Shown here in pieces: positions 1 through 9,239 of a stretch of 64,000 nucleotides of DNA. The position numbers were made by a program, and so were the translations under genes. The notes under the pieces were generated by a model, which saw only the letters and a list, made by a program, of their open reading frames with translations, did not search any database and was not told where the DNA came from. Every line of letters starts with the position of its first letter. The stretch's first letter is position 1. This stretch comes from Akkermansia sp. (GTDB lineage Bacteria; Verrucomicrobiota; Verrucomicrobiia; Verrucomicrobiales; Akkermansiaceae): NCBI GenBank assembly GCA_030535875.1, contig JAUNRC010000004.1, positions 1 to 64,000 on the forward strand, given 5' to 3'.

Positions 1-25
1 GAACTTCCCTTATAGAACTTCCCTT
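1..25. repeat. Short direct repeat at window edge
   Basis: The 11-base unit GAACTTCCCTT occurs at 1-11 and again at 15-25, giving a 14-base period just upstream of the first promoter. Because it touches the window edge it may be the end of a longer array or an upstream regulatory element; nothing more can be said from here. Confidence 0.5.
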
Positions 26-30
26 TAGTG

Positions 31-59
31 TTGACAAAATGGTTATTTTGTACTATTCT
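31..59 (+). promoter_or_regulatory. Promoter of MFS transporter gene
   Basis: TTGACA at 31-36, a 17-base spacer and TATTCT at 54-59. The -10 box ends nine bases before the ATG at 69, so the transcript should be leaderless or nearly so. This argues against the alternative ATG at 39, which lies inside the promoter. Confidence 0.7.
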
Positions 60-68
60 CTCCGCTCT

Positions 69-1244
69 ATGGGAGAGAAGTTAAGAATCCGCAAGGTGAT
101 GGTGGCTATTCTGGCGGCATTGTTTCTGGCTCAGTTGGGAGCCGGAATGTATGATTTGTTGTTCAGTAATTTCCTGAGCGATGTTCTTCGATTAGATGCG
201 GGAGAGCGCGGATTTCTTGAGTTGCCTCGTGAATTACCGGGGGTACTGAGTCTGTTTGTCATGGCGGCTCTGTATTTTCTTAACGAAGTGCGATTAGCAG
301 CCGTATCGATGATTTTAGCGGCTGTCGGCTCTTTTTTCATGATGAATCTCGGCGAGGGTGCTTCCATTTGGCAATTAAGTCTTTGTGTGGTAACAGCCAG
401 TTTGGGATTACACATTCTCATGGGTACGGTCGATTCTGTCGTCATGCACACAGCCCGTCCGGAAAATCGCAGTCTGCGCCTTGGTCAAATGAGAGCGCTC
501 GGTACGGCTGCCACTCTGCTCGGTGCGTTGTTTATTTGGCTGAAGTGGAAGTTTAACAATAACTTTCATTTTGACTATGCTATCATCATTACCATTTTCC
601 TTTTGGCAGCAGGGCTGATGTTCTGTGTGCGTGTGCCGCAGTTCCCGCAGCGCCGTAACCTGAAAGATAATTTTATTCTCCGCAGGGAATATGCCGTGTA
701 TTATGGAATCGAGACGCTCCACGGTATTCGTAAACTACTTTGTTTCACTTTTGGTTATTGGCTGTTGGTCAATAGTTTGGGCCAATCTCCGGGACGCATT
801 GGCCTCATAATGCTTTGCGCCGGAATAATCGGCTTGTTTACACAGCCGCTCATTGGTAAGAGCATCAAGATTTACGGGGAGCGTCGCGTAACGATATTTG
901 ATAGTATCGCTCTTTCATTGTTGTGCCTTGCTTACGCGTTTGCTCCGGAGTTGCTGCCTGCTCAATGGGCTGTGGCCGTAATAGCTTGTTGCTTTGTGCT
1001 GGATAAGTTACTGTTTGACTTAGGAATGGCTCGCACGACTTATATTACACGCATTTGCGGCGAGCGACGCAGTGACATCACGCCTTGTATCTACACCGGC
1101 ATTGCTATCAATCATGTGGCTTCCGTTGTCTATGGCATTATCGGTGGGTTGATATGGACTTATTCCGGCGGCCCGCAAGCTGTATTCCTGACAGGTGGTC
1201 TGGCAGTAGCCGGAGCCGGATTGCTTGCCCGCAGGATGAAGTAA
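69..1244 (+). CDS. MFS transporter
   Basis: A 391-residue, strongly hydrophobic protein with about twelve predicted membrane segments in two halves, the pattern of the major facilitator superfamily. It would act in the inner membrane as a secondary transporter; the substrate cannot be read from the sequence. A hydrophilic central stretch around residues 195-215 (PQFPQRRNLKDN) separates the halves. I chose the ATG at 69 because an earlier in-frame ATG at 39 lies within a strong promoter. The gene stands alone and converges with recF: the two stop codons abut at 1244/1245. Confidence 0.8.
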   Translation: MGEKLRIRKVMVAILAALFLAQLGAGMYDLLFSNFLSDVLRLDAGERGFLELPRELPGVLSLFVMAALYFLNEVRLAAVSMILAAVGSFFMMNLGEGASIWQLSLCVVTASLGLHILMGTVDSVVMHTARPENRSLRLGQMRALGTAATLLGALFIWLKWKFNNNFHFDYAIIITIFLLAAGLMFCVRVPQFPQRRNLKDNFILRREYAVYYGIETLHGIRKLLCFTFGYWLLVNSLGQSPGRIGLIMLCAGIIGLFTQPLIGKSIKIYGERRVTIFDSIALSLLCLAYAFAPELLPAQWAVAVIACCFVLDKLLFDLGMARTTYITRICGERRSDITPCIYTGIAINHVASVVYGIIGGLIWTYSGGPQAVFLTGGLAVAGAGLLARRMK

Positions 1245-2300
1245 TCAGTCCTGAACAATGTGCCCCTCGTCTATGGTCAACACGGGTAGGGGGGATGGCA
1301 TGTCACCCAGCCAGTCCAAATGGGTTGTGGTGATGAAAATCTGTGAATCTTCCGGTAACATGGACAAAAGGGCTTTACGGCGAGACGGATCAAGTTCTCC
1401 GAATATATCATCAATCAGCAGAGTCGGAGCGTGACCGGTTTCTACTTGCAGCACGCAAGCCTGCGCCAGCACCATTGCCGTGGCCAGAGTACGTTGTTGT
1501 CCCTCAGATGCATATTCCGCAGCCGCTGCCCCGGCTATATCAAGGTCAAAATCATCACGGTGCGGGCCGACTGTTGTAAATCCCGCCCGTTCATCGTTGG
1601 CGACTGAGGCTGCAAGGGCCTCTGAAAGCGAGCCCTGAACGGAGGGACGATAAGTGAGAGTTATGTCTTCTCCTTTCGATGATATATTGCTGTGAAAGTG
1701 GCGTATGTGCGGTTGCAGCAAAGCAAGTAATTGATGCCGTAAGCTCATGAGCACCTCACCATGGCGACTGAGTAGCTCGGCATAGCTGCGAAGGGTTGCT
1801 GGTGTGTGGCGGGGGTTGCGCAACAAAAGATTACGTCCTTTCAGAACTTTGCGATATTCGCGCAGGGCAGTGCGATATGCGGGGTGCCATTGTGTGCCGA
1901 GAAAATCAAGGTAGCGCCGTCTATCTTCCGCACCTCCCGTAACGAGGGATATATCCTCATTACCCAGCCAGACAACGGGCGGTGCCCCCGTCAGATAATC
2001 GCCGTAGTCGCGGCAAGGATGACCATCCGTTGACAAGGTGAGCCGTCGCTGCTGCCACAGCACCTTGCGAGTGCCGGAGTCCGTACTCAGGGATATGCCG
2101 AACTCACTACTGCCGTGCGTGGCCAGATGTTCAAGTTTTCCCGTTCGGGGGGTGTGCAGGCTCAAGGCAAAACAAAGTGCCTCCAGAAGACTGGTCTTTC
2201 CCTGTGCATTGCGCCCGAGCAGAAGAGCGCCCTCAGCCGGAATTTGCCAGTTGAGGGCTTTGTAACACCTGAAATTCTTTAGGCGCAATGCATGAAGCAT
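1245..2300 (-). CDS. recF: DNA replication and repair protein RecF
   Basis: A 351-residue SMC-like ATPase that loads RecA with RecO and RecR at single-strand gaps. The Walker A motif GRNAQGKT is at residues 29-36, the family motif TVGPHRDD at 243-250, the ABC signature SEGQQR at 265-270 and Walker B LLIDDIFGELD at 294-304, all in the expected order. Length is typical. It is the last gene of a cmk-plsC-recF operon, starting 17 bases after plsC, rather than lying beside dnaN and gyrB as in many bacteria. Confidence 0.95.
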   Translation of the reverse strand: MLHALRLKNFRCYKALNWQIPAEGALLLGRNAQGKTSLLEALCFALSLHTPRTGKLEHLATHGSSEFGISLSTDSGTRKVLWQQRRLTLSTDGHPCRDYGDYLTGAPPVVWLGNEDISLVTGGAEDRRRYLDFLGTQWHPAYRTALREYRKVLKGRNLLLRNPRHTPATLRSYAELLSRHGEVLMSLRHQLLALLQPHIRHFHSNISSKGEDITLTYRPSVQGSLSEALAASVANDERAGFTTVGPHRDDFDLDIAGAAAAEYASEGQQRTLATAMVLAQACVLQVETGHAPTLLIDDIFGELDPSRRKALLSMLPEDSQIFITTTHLDWLGDMPSPLPVLTIDEGHIVQD

Positions 2301-2317
2301 GGCAGCAACGAAATGCG

Positions 2318-2950
2318 TCAGGGCTGCAGGGGCAGGGCCTTGATGGCATCCATAATCTTGCGACCGATTGCCAACTGACCTTCGCGCCCGCGGGCTTTGA
2401 GCTCTTCGGCGGTGAAAGGAATCGGGTCACCAACACTCAGCGTAATGGGTCTGAGTTTGATGGTAGAGCGGTGCGGCGGCAGGCAATCGTATGCACCCTC
2501 TATTCGGATGGGCTGCACCGGAATGTCGGCCAGTCGACCGAGAATGAGCCCGATACCGGGCATGGCATCATGCATTTGCCCGTCTTCGCAGCGTGAACCT
2601 TCCGGGAAAATCACGATACTCTTTCCCTGACGTACCGTGCGCAGGACTTTGAGAATGCTACCCGGGTCGGGGCGTTCCTGATCAATCGGAATAACATTGA
2701 GACGAGGCAGGGCATACTCCATGACAGGATGATTCATGAGAGTCTTTCGAGCCAGGAAGTATACATCATCCTCAAAGAGCTGCCCGATAAGAGGCGGATC
2801 CAAAAAACTCTGGTGGTTAGCTACATAGATGCAGGTTTTGTTCTGAATGAGTTTATCCTTATTGATAACCTTCGTATGGAAAATTGCCTTGGTTACAGCC
2901 TTGGCCAGTGTAATGACCAAGAAGTAAACGGGATGCATTTTATAGTTCAT
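2318..2950 (-). CDS. plsC: 1-acyl-sn-glycerol-3-phosphate acyltransferase
   Basis: A 210-residue PlsC-family acyltransferase that would transfer an acyl chain to lysophosphatidic acid at the inner membrane. The catalytic HX4D motif is NHQSFLD at residues 45-51 and the substrate-binding motif is FPEGSR at 115-120. A hydrophobic N-terminal segment (about 8-25) probably anchors it. The start is either the ATG at 2950 or the one four codons later. It begins 21 bases after cmk on the same strand, a cmk-plsC linkage found in many bacteria. Confidence 0.9.
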   Translation of the reverse strand: MNYKMHPVYFLVITLAKAVTKAIFHTKVINKDKLIQNKTCIYVANHQSFLDPPLIGQLFEDDVYFLARKTLMNHPVMEYALPRLNVIPIDQERPDPGSILKVLRTVRQGKSIVIFPEGSRCEDGQMHDAMPGIGLILGRLADIPVQPIRIEGAYDCLPPHRSTIKLRPITLSVGDPIPFTAEELKARGREGQLAIGRKIMDAIKALPLQP

Positions 2951-2971
2951 GAGAGTAACGGTTTTCGGCGT

Positions 2972-3607
2972 TTAGAGCTTTTTCTTAATATCCTCCACAA
3001 CGGTAGCCACCACCTGTTCGATGGTCAGCTCAGAGGTGTCGACAAGCGTAGCATCGGCGGCCATGGTAAGGGGAGCGCATGCACGGGCGGAATCCTTGCG
3101 GTCGCGCTCGGCAATGGAATCCGTCAAGCCCTGAGCTGCACGACGGGCTGCCCGAACTTCTTCCGAAGCTGTTACGAAATACTTGAACGGCGTGTTCGGG
3201 AAAACAACGGTGCCGATATCGCGCCCCTCCATGACGACGGGTTCGCTCAGATTATACTCACGCTGCTTATCAACCAACAGAGCTCGTACTTCAGGAATGG
3301 CGGCAATGGTCGACACATTGTCATTGACAATCTGTTCCGTCAGTTCTGCACCCAGTACTTTCCCCTCGCACATGACGGTGGAATTGGCTCCGTCTTTACC
3401 GAAAGAAAGAGGAATACCGGGAAGAAGAGCCTTCACGGCCTCGGTATCTGCCGGGCTGACTCCCTTTTGGAGCGTGTACCACGTTACGGCACGATACATG
3501 GCACCGGTATTGATGAACGTATAGCCCAGTTCACGGGCAATCAATTTGGCGACAGTAGATTTTCCTGAGGCGGCGGGGCCGTCTATGGCAATGGCAGGCG
3601 GATTCAT
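2972..3607 (-). CDS. cmk: Cytidylate kinase
   Basis: A 211-residue nucleoside monophosphate kinase that phosphorylates CMP and dCMP. The P-loop GPAASGKST is at residues 10-18; GRDIGTVVFP and the lid-region arginines (RAARRAAQG, RDRKDS) are characteristic of Cmk. First gene of the cmk-plsC-recF operon. Its start is fixed by a promoter whose -10 box ends eight bases upstream of the ATG. Confidence 0.94.
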   Translation of the reverse strand: MNPPAIAIDGPAASGKSTVAKLIARELGYTFINTGAMYRAVTWYTLQKGVSPADTEAVKALLPGIPLSFGKDGANSTVMCEGKVLGAELTEQIVNDNVSTIAAIPEVRALLVDKQREYNLSEPVVMEGRDIGTVVFPNTPFKYFVTASEEVRAARRAAQGLTDSIAERDRKDSARACAPLTMAADATLVDTSELTIEQVVATVVEDIKKKL

Positions 3608-3615
3608 ACACGGGT

Positions 3616-3644
3616 ATTCTACCTGTGCATTGCGCCAAAAGCAA
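3616..3644 (-). promoter_or_regulatory. Promoter of cmk-plsC-recF
   Basis: On the minus strand: TTGCTT (3644-3639), 17 bases, TAGAAT (3621-3616), then eight bases to the cmk ATG at 3607. Near-leaderless arrangement. Confidence 0.65.
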
Positions 3645-3733
3645 GCATATTTTTCATCTCTTACACTCGTTCTGTCGCCTCTTGTTTTTCAGACATATAT
3701 ATTTATGTGAACACAATTCAACTAAATTTGGGA

Positions 3734-3762
3734 TGGACAACAGGCTGATGTGTGCTTATAAT
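3734..3762 (+). promoter_or_regulatory. Promoter of GTPase gene
   Basis: TGGACA at 3734-3739, 17 bases, a perfect TATAAT at 3757-3762, then ten bases to the ATG at 3773. An in-frame ATG at 3761 overlaps the -10 box and so cannot be the start. Confidence 0.7.
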
Positions 3763-3772
3763 GGGCGCGGAT

Positions 3773-5416
3773 ATGCTGAGCCGTAGTTTCAGGGTTGAAG
3801 AAAGCCGTGCGCGCTTCTGGGCGCAAAAGGCTGTTGAATTGTGCTCAGAGATTGAGGATGAATCCCTCACGGAATATATTCAACCGATATTAGATGCAGA
3901 CAAGGCGCTCGAACGGGACCGCCGCATTATATTCATCGGTGCCGCAGGAAGCGGCAAATCCGCTCTTCTTGCCGGCATAGCAGAGTGCCCGCTGATGGCG
4001 CGCATACCCATCGAGGATGACTATGTTTGCTGGCGCTACCGCAGTAAGGATGGGGATGCCACCTGTTCCCGCTTTATTCCTCATGAAGAACTTGAAGGAC
4101 TGGAGCTGGTCGATACGCGTGATTGTGCAGATGAAAGGGTGGCAGCGACTGTTCGGACGTTGCTTAAAGGTGCTGATGTTGTCGTAGCTGTAATTGACGG
4201 GCGCACGCCTGAGACTTCACCGATATGGCCTTTAATAGCGGAGCTGAACGAAAAACAGCGTGCTGCCTGTTTGTTGGCCATAACATATACGGATACGTTG
4301 GCCGCAGAAAGTACGCTCAAACTCAAAGAGAGCCTGCGTGATTTCTGCCGAGAACGAGTAGGTATCCCCCTGCCGCTCTACTGCGTCAGTCCGACATCGG
4401 GGACAGATAGCCTCGGCACGTTCCGCGACAGAATACAAAGTGCCCTCGGTGAGCCTGTCGGTGTGCGCTCAGCCATCCGCCGATTGGTTGAAGCAGCTAA
4501 GGAATTAACCCGAAAGCAAGCAACGGTACTCGGAGCACGAGATCGTGTAGCCAGAACAGACAGTGGGTTCCTTGCCGGTATTGAGCAGGAAATCGATTAC
4601 TTCCTGGACCGCCAACGTGACCGCCTGAACAGTTGCCGTGAGGCTTACGCCGAGGCTGCCATGCGAGCACTGCCGACAACTGTCGATAAATTGCAACGTA
4701 CGCTCGGCTGGTTTCTTTCACCTGTCACCTTATTACGCATGGAACTTCTCGGCACCGGTACAGAGAAGTTCTATTACCGAACATTGCGTACGGAAGTGCT
4801 TACGCAGCAGGAGTCCAGCGATGATAATTTCATGCTTTCCTGCATGAAGCATTGGGCCAGTGTACGCCCGCGCATGAAAAAAACTTTGGAATGCGAAATC
4901 GGGGAGTTCCCCGCCGACGAGCTCATGCGGGACTTGGAGGAGCAACGTATACGCATGGGACGAGAGTTGTACAAGCCTTTTGCCAAACTGCAACTTCGCA
5001 GTACATTCAACAGAGAGTTCAATGCTCATGTAGGCTGGATGAGTGCCTGCTGTGCCGCCATGTGTCTGTTCTTCTTTATGGCCGGTATACTCGGACTGCT
5101 TGATCAGATGGTGCCTGCCATGATGGCTCTGATGGTAGTCGCCCTTATTTGGATAGGCGGGTCACTTGCACATTATCTGACAGTACGGCATCTTTGCCGC
5201 GAGATAGTTCAACTTTCTCTTAACTTGCAGGAAGAGCTGAAATCTTCTATCGGTACGGCGATTGAAGCATTGCTGGTATCGCGAGTGGCGGCATACCGTC
5301 GATTATATACGGCACCTCGGGAAAAAGTTGCCCGACACGATGCCAGCCTCAAGCCACTGCAGCAAAAGCAGAAGGACATCAATATGCAGCTCAACGCCGC
5401 CGCTCCGCGTATGTAA
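3773..5416 (+). CDS. Membrane-anchored dynamin/YcjX-like P-loop GTPase
   Basis: A 547-residue protein with an N-terminal TRAFAC-type GTPase domain: G1 GAAGSGKS at residues 56-63, a G3-like DTRD at 114-117 in place of the usual DxxG, and a G4-like TYTD at 171-174 where N/TKxD is expected. A long helical region follows, then two hydrophobic segments at about 425-443 and 447-468, and a C-terminal helical tail. This layout recalls bacterial dynamin-like or membrane-remodelling GTPases, with the hairpin in the inner membrane and both ends cytosolic. The specific role is unknown. The next gene has its own promoter. Confidence 0.65.
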   Translation: MLSRSFRVEESRARFWAQKAVELCSEIEDESLTEYIQPILDADKALERDRRIIFIGAAGSGKSALLAGIAECPLMARIPIEDDYVCWRYRSKDGDATCSRFIPHEELEGLELVDTRDCADERVAATVRTLLKGADVVVAVIDGRTPETSPIWPLIAELNEKQRAACLLAITYTDTLAAESTLKLKESLRDFCRERVGIPLPLYCVSPTSGTDSLGTFRDRIQSALGEPVGVRSAIRRLVEAAKELTRKQATVLGARDRVARTDSGFLAGIEQEIDYFLDRQRDRLNSCREAYAEAAMRALPTTVDKLQRTLGWFLSPVTLLRMELLGTGTEKFYYRTLRTEVLTQQESSDDNFMLSCMKHWASVRPRMKKTLECEIGEFPADELMRDLEEQRIRMGRELYKPFAKLQLRSTFNREFNAHVGWMSACCAAMCLFFFMAGILGLLDQMVPAMMALMVVALIWIGGSLAHYLTVRHLCREIVQLSLNLQEELKSSIGTAIEALLVSRVAAYRRLYTAPREKVARHDASLKPLQQKQKDINMQLNAAAPRM

Positions 5417-5462
5417 TCCGCTTCTTTTTGCCGAGTCGGCGCATGGGCAAGCTCTTTACTGC

Positions 5463-5491
5463 TTGCTATTACAACGAAATTGTGCTATAAA
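5463..5491 (+). promoter_or_regulatory. Promoter of acidic membrane protein gene
   Basis: TTGCTA at 5463-5468, 17 bases, TATAAA at 5486-5491, then 12 bases to the ATG at 5504. It excludes the upstream in-frame start at 5480. Confidence 0.6.
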
Positions 5492-5503
5492 CGAGCCATA
5501 ATC

Positions 5504-6184
5504 ATGGCCGCACATCGTCAACAAAAATCATCGCAATTTGCATCGTCACGGGTTCGCAGGAAGGCGGAGTCGACAAAACGGCGTTTAATAGCAGGGGGAT
5601 TGCTTGTGCTGATAATTGTCGGCATAGGTTATGCTTTCACCCTCCGGAACACGCAGCAACTTCCCGGGATGTCTGAGCCGGCACCCACGATTGCAGAACA
5701 GTCGGAAGCCACACCGGCACCGGAGCAAGCTGTTGCTGAGCCGCCGGTTCCCGATGTAACTCCTCAACCGGCACCGGAGCCCGAGACTGAGCCGGAGCAA
5801 GAACCGCAGCAAGCCATAGAACCTGAGCCCGAGCAGGATGAAGAACCGAAGCAGGAAACTCTTTCAAATATTGCCTATGAAGATGAGTATGTAACGGAAG
5901 TCGCTCATGATGACGGTGAGGAAGAACCCCTGGAGGAAAAACCGTCACCCATTGATGATAATATCCCAGATAGAAACTCCGACAATGGCTCGATGACAAC
6001 AATGGAAGAAGAGGGCGAGGAAATTGAAATTGATGTAGATTCCCGTACTTTACTCTTTTCTTCCGACCCGGCTAAGAATGATGCCAATTTGGCTGACTAT
6101 CTCGAAAAGATAAGCGACACCTATAAAGGCGTTGATAAAGACGAAGATGCTGCCGGCTCCGATGAAAATAAGGTTGTAAAATAA
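5504..6184 (+). CDS. Acidic Pro/Glu-rich single-span membrane protein
   Basis: A 226-residue protein with a basic N-terminus, one membrane segment at about residues 31-49 (LLVLIIVGIGYAF), then a long Pro/Glu/Ala repeat region (EPEPEQ-type) and a very acidic C-terminus. The low-complexity part would be extended and probably periplasmic, like the spacer of TonB-type proteins, but no TonB C-terminal domain is present. I do not recognise a family. It lies between the GTPase gene and the ankyrin gene and may serve the same envelope process; that is inference from position only. Confidence 0.6.
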   Translation: MAAHRQQKSSQFASSRVRRKAESTKRRLIAGGLLVLIIVGIGYAFTLRNTQQLPGMSEPAPTIAEQSEATPAPEQAVAEPPVPDVTPQPAPEPETEPEQEPQQAIEPEPEQDEEPKQETLSNIAYEDEYVTEVAHDDGEEEPLEEKPSPIDDNIPDRNSDNGSMTTMEEEGEEIEIDVDSRTLLFSSDPAKNDANLADYLEKISDTYKGVDKDEDAAGSDENKVVK

Positions 6185-6217
6185 TCGCGATTTCAGAGTC
6201 TGCATAAGCTCAGGATA

Positions 6218-7384
6218 ATGGAAAATATCTTTGACAATTTACGTCCGCTGCGGTTGTTCCTTTGTACAACGGCTTATGCTCTCATGGCGTCATTTACAAT
6301 CATTTTTCTGGTTGTAGGAGGGATGATATTATGCCATGTAGGAGGATGTTACGGATGGCTGCTGCGAGGTAATATGGAGTTTTCCTCCGAATGGACATCG
6401 CAGCAACGGGATGTCCTGAATCGGTTTGAGCGTGCTTTGCGCTTTGATAACGGAAATCTTCTTAATTATGTGCACTTAGTTGCGGACTGCGCCGAATTAG
6501 ATAAACCTTTGCCGGATCAAGGTAGTTTCACCTTCGCACGCATGGCAGATGAACAAATTATGCCTCGGGCTCGTCGGCTTAATGATTTGTTGCGGGATTT
6601 TACGCAGGATAATCAATCGACGGATGCTATGCAAACTGCCATGTTGGCACAGGCCGCAGCGGAAATGGGACATGGCGAAGCCCTGCGTCTCATTGTCGGG
6701 CAGGGGGATAAAAACTGCTTCAAACAATCGAAGGAAAACATTCTTGAAGCAGTTTTCATCAATAGAGCAAAATTACCGATTGAGGAGGTGTTTGAACAGG
6801 CAGATTGGCTGGTGGAAAACGGGGCTGATTGCGAGCCTTGTGATAGTTTGTTGGATGCCATTACATACTCCGATGACAGTAAGAGAACGCTTGATTGGCT
6901 GCTCTCTAAAGGCATGCCGCTTACAATCTGGAGCGATGATTCGTCTAAACGGCTTCCGTTAGATAGCGTTATTCTGAGAATTTCTGACATAAAACTTCTT
7001 GACGAGCTCGTAAAAGAAAGTAAAATTAATCTCAATTCCCGCGAGGCCGAGTACACCTATCTGCAGTCGGCTGTGGAACATAGTGCAGACCCGGCCGTAG
7101 TGGAATATCTTTTACAGGCCGGAGCTCAACCGGATTTATTACCGCTGGCCGGCGAGAATAAAACTCCGGCGGCTATGCTCATAGCACAACTGACAGAATT
7201 TACTGATTGCGAGACATGTTTCAATGAGCTGACTATATTGGAACTACTGTTGGAACATGGTGCCGTTGCTCCTGTTCTGCCGGAGGAATGGTGTTCGCAG
7301 GAAGTTCGCCATAGTGTCGAACATGTTTATCGGAACTGCGGACATACAGTCTCTCATCACTCAACTTCAACATCGACAACATGA
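6218..7384 (+). CDS. Ankyrin-repeat protein with N-terminal membrane anchor
   Basis: A 388-residue protein with one N-terminal hydrophobic segment (about 14-45), then helical repeats of which several are ankyrin-like: an ALRLIVGQGD-type turn near 150, ADWLVENGADCEP near 195, VEYLLQAGAQPDLLPLAG near 300 and ILELLLEHGAVAP near 345. Ankyrin arrays bind proteins, so this is probably a periplasm-facing scaffold. It follows the acidic membrane protein gene by 33 bases with no convincing promoter between them. Its stop overlaps the next start (ATGA), so the two are co-translated. Confidence 0.65.
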   Translation: MENIFDNLRPLRLFLCTTAYALMASFTIIFLVVGGMILCHVGGCYGWLLRGNMEFSSEWTSQQRDVLNRFERALRFDNGNLLNYVHLVADCAELDKPLPDQGSFTFARMADEQIMPRARRLNDLLRDFTQDNQSTDAMQTAMLAQAAAEMGHGEALRLIVGQGDKNCFKQSKENILEAVFINRAKLPIEEVFEQADWLVENGADCEPCDSLLDAITYSDDSKRTLDWLLSKGMPLTIWSDDSSKRLPLDSVILRISDIKLLDELVKESKINLNSREAEYTYLQSAVEHSADPAVVEYLLQAGAQPDLLPLAGENKTPAAMLIAQLTEFTDCETCFNELTILELLLEHGAVAPVLPEEWCSQEVRHSVEHVYRNCGHTVSHHSTSTSTT

Positions 7385-8373
7385 AAAAAACACTCCTCAC
7401 TCTTTCCTTTTCCGCTCTTGCCGCAATGGCGCAGGAGCCTGCCACACCACCTCCGACGCAAGGCTCTCTTTCGCCTATTCTCATGTATGTAGCCGATCGT
7501 AGCAGTGCTGACAAGGCCGCTGTTCAGGTGAATGAGCTCATTAAACAGCTTGGAACGGATAAGATTAAAGCGGACCCATACGATCTCATGCTCTTGCGGG
7601 CCGGTTCCTGCTTCGGTTCAACTGCGCTTCAACAGGCTATGGCTCCTTTTTTACCCGCAATTCAAGCGGACGAGGCGGCTGAAATAGAGCCTTATCTCGC
7701 AACTTTGAATGAAATATGGCAGGCAATGGATGATATGAGCGCCACTCTCAATGGGATTACGGACGCTCGCACAGCTCACGACGCAGCAGAAACACTCGAA
7801 AACTTTGTCCCCTTCATGAGTTCCTGTGCTGAAAAAATCTGCACTTTCTCTACCCCGGAACAAATCGCAGCCCGTCGGGAACTTAACATCGTCTACAAAG
7901 TAGGCAATCGCGTGCGAGTGGCCCGCTTTTTGCAAGCATGGGGGCACCTTATTACTCGCTCCGAAAATTATTATGACTCCGAGCGTTTGATTGAGTCTCT
8001 GCTGGGAGTGCGAGATGTCTTTGAAAACATGGGCATGCAGATAGATCCGCATGCCATTCCTGCTGTGATGAAGGTGGCCGACGAACTGAAAGGACTCATG
8101 CAGCAATGGGTCAAACAGATAACGTTGGTAAACAGCTACACAAGCGCGCAACAGGCAGCCCCCCACCTGCAGTCTGTAAAAGACAAGATAAAAACTGTCT
8201 CGATAACAGCCGGTCTTAATAAGAGCCACGAAGAAGACCTCTTCCTTTATTCCCCTGAACTTGAGTTGCTTGCTCATGTAATGGACCGTATATCCCATTA
8301 TCTGCAAGAAGAGGTCAACCCTCCGTTTTATGGGTCGGCTGACCTTCAATCCGTACTGGAACATGAGGACTGA
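7381..8373 (+). CDS. Secreted helical protein of unknown function
   Basis: A 330-residue protein starting with a signal peptide (MKKTLLTLSFSALAAMAQ, cleavage likely after AMA). The mature part looks mostly alpha-helical with no motif I recognise. Its ATG overlaps the ankyrin gene stop by four bases, so it probably works with that protein in the periplasm. A conserved-hypothetical label is all the sequence supports. Confidence 0.6.
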   Translation: MKKTLLTLSFSALAAMAQEPATPPPTQGSLSPILMYVADRSSADKAAVQVNELIKQLGTDKIKADPYDLMLLRAGSCFGSTALQQAMAPFLPAIQADEAAEIEPYLATLNEIWQAMDDMSATLNGITDARTAHDAAETLENFVPFMSSCAEKICTFSTPEQIAARRELNIVYKVGNRVRVARFLQAWGHLITRSENYYDSERLIESLLGVRDVFENMGMQIDPHAIPAVMKVADELKGLMQQWVKQITLVNSYTSAQQAAPHLQSVKDKIKTVSITAGLNKSHEEDLFLYSPELELLAHVMDRISHYLQEEVNPPFYGSADLQSVLEHED

Positions 8374-8408
8374 GTAGGTACCGCAGAGATATCTCGGGCA
8401 GTTTAGAC

Positions 8409-8437
8409 TTGCACGAACTTGCAAAACATAGTAATAT
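8409..8437 (+). promoter_or_regulatory. Promoter of cdaA
   Basis: TTGCAC at 8409-8414, 17 bases, TAATAT at 8432-8437, seven bases, then the ATG at 8445. Predicted leaderless. It rules out the in-frame ATG at 8409, which lies in the -35 box. Confidence 0.65.
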
Positions 8438-8444
8438 CTCCGCC

Positions 8445-9239
8445 ATGGATGTTCCGTATGTACTGAGAGCCGTCTTTGAGATTTTTGTGCTCTGGCTGAT
8501 TTTTTACCAGCTTTACAGAGCATTCAAAGATTCTCGAGCTGCGGCCATTCTGGCCGGCCTCGCGCTCATCATCGGTCTTGCAACAGTACTGCTTGAACTG
8601 ACACACGCAGCCGTGCTACAACAAATTGCAGGCTCTTTCCTCGGACCGGGTACATTGCTGCTCATTCTCTTTATTCTGTTCCACCCGGAATTACGAACAG
8701 CTCTTGCAAAGCTTGGTGCACACCGCGTGCTGGGTAAACTCTGGTCACGCGAACAGAATGAGGACTTCGTCTCCTGTGTGTGTGAATCCGTCTCCTTTTT
8801 GGTCAGCAAGCGCTATGGTGCCCTTATCGCCATCTGCCGCAACAATAAACTTTCAGAGTTCGTAAAAACCGGCACAGAACTCGACGCTCTCTATTCTCGC
8901 GAGCTTATCGGCACCATCTTCATGCCCAAGACCATGCTGCATGACGGAGCTGTTATCATCAATAATGAGCGAATTGTTGCAGCAGCTTGCATTCTTCCCG
9001 TATCAAACAGAGAGTTGAAAGACCGTTCTCTGGGATTGCGTCACCGCGCCGGTATTGGTTTGGCCGAAACATCCGATGCCGTTGTCATCATCGTCTCCGA
9101 AGAAACCGGCACAGTATCTCTGGTAGTCGGTAACGTCGTCCAGCGCGATATTTCGGTACAAATGCTCGGCACTCGCTTGAGTGAATTGATTTACAGCCAT
9201 GTCTCTACTGAACAAAATCCGACATCTTCTCAATCCTGA
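8445..9239 (+). CDS. cdaA: Diadenylate cyclase CdaA (DisA_N domain)
   Basis: A 264-residue inner-membrane enzyme making cyclic di-AMP from two ATP. Three membrane helices (about 7-26, 33-50, 64-80) precede the DisA_N domain, in which the catalytic DGA (167-169) and RHR (199-201) motifs are intact. This is the CdaA/DacA architecture best known from Firmicutes. In those bacteria the partners are CdaR (YbbR) and GlmM; here only a tiny CdaR-like peptide follows, overlapping by 41 bases, and glmM is not adjacent. Confidence 0.9.
   Translation: MDVPYVLRAVFEIFVLWLIFYQLYRAFKDSRAAAILAGLALIIGLATVLLELTHAAVLQQIAGSFLGPGTLLLILFILFHPELRTALAKLGAHRVLGKLWSREQNEDFVSCVCESVSFLVSKRYGALIAICRNNKLSEFVKTGTELDALYSRELIGTIFMPKTMLHDGAVIINNERIVAAACILPVSNRELKDRSLGLRHRAGIGLAETSDAVVIIVSEETGTVSLVVGNVVQRDISVQMLGTRLSELIYSHVSTEQNPTSSQS

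Noticed and set aside
2729-3568. 279-codon plus-strand frame over plsC and cmk
   Set aside because: Both genes beneath it have intact catalytic motifs, and the frame crosses their boundary without a start context.
7651-8523. 290-codon minus-strand frame spanning the secreted protein and cdaA start
   Set aside because: It would run through the cdaA promoter and shows low-complexity antisense composition.
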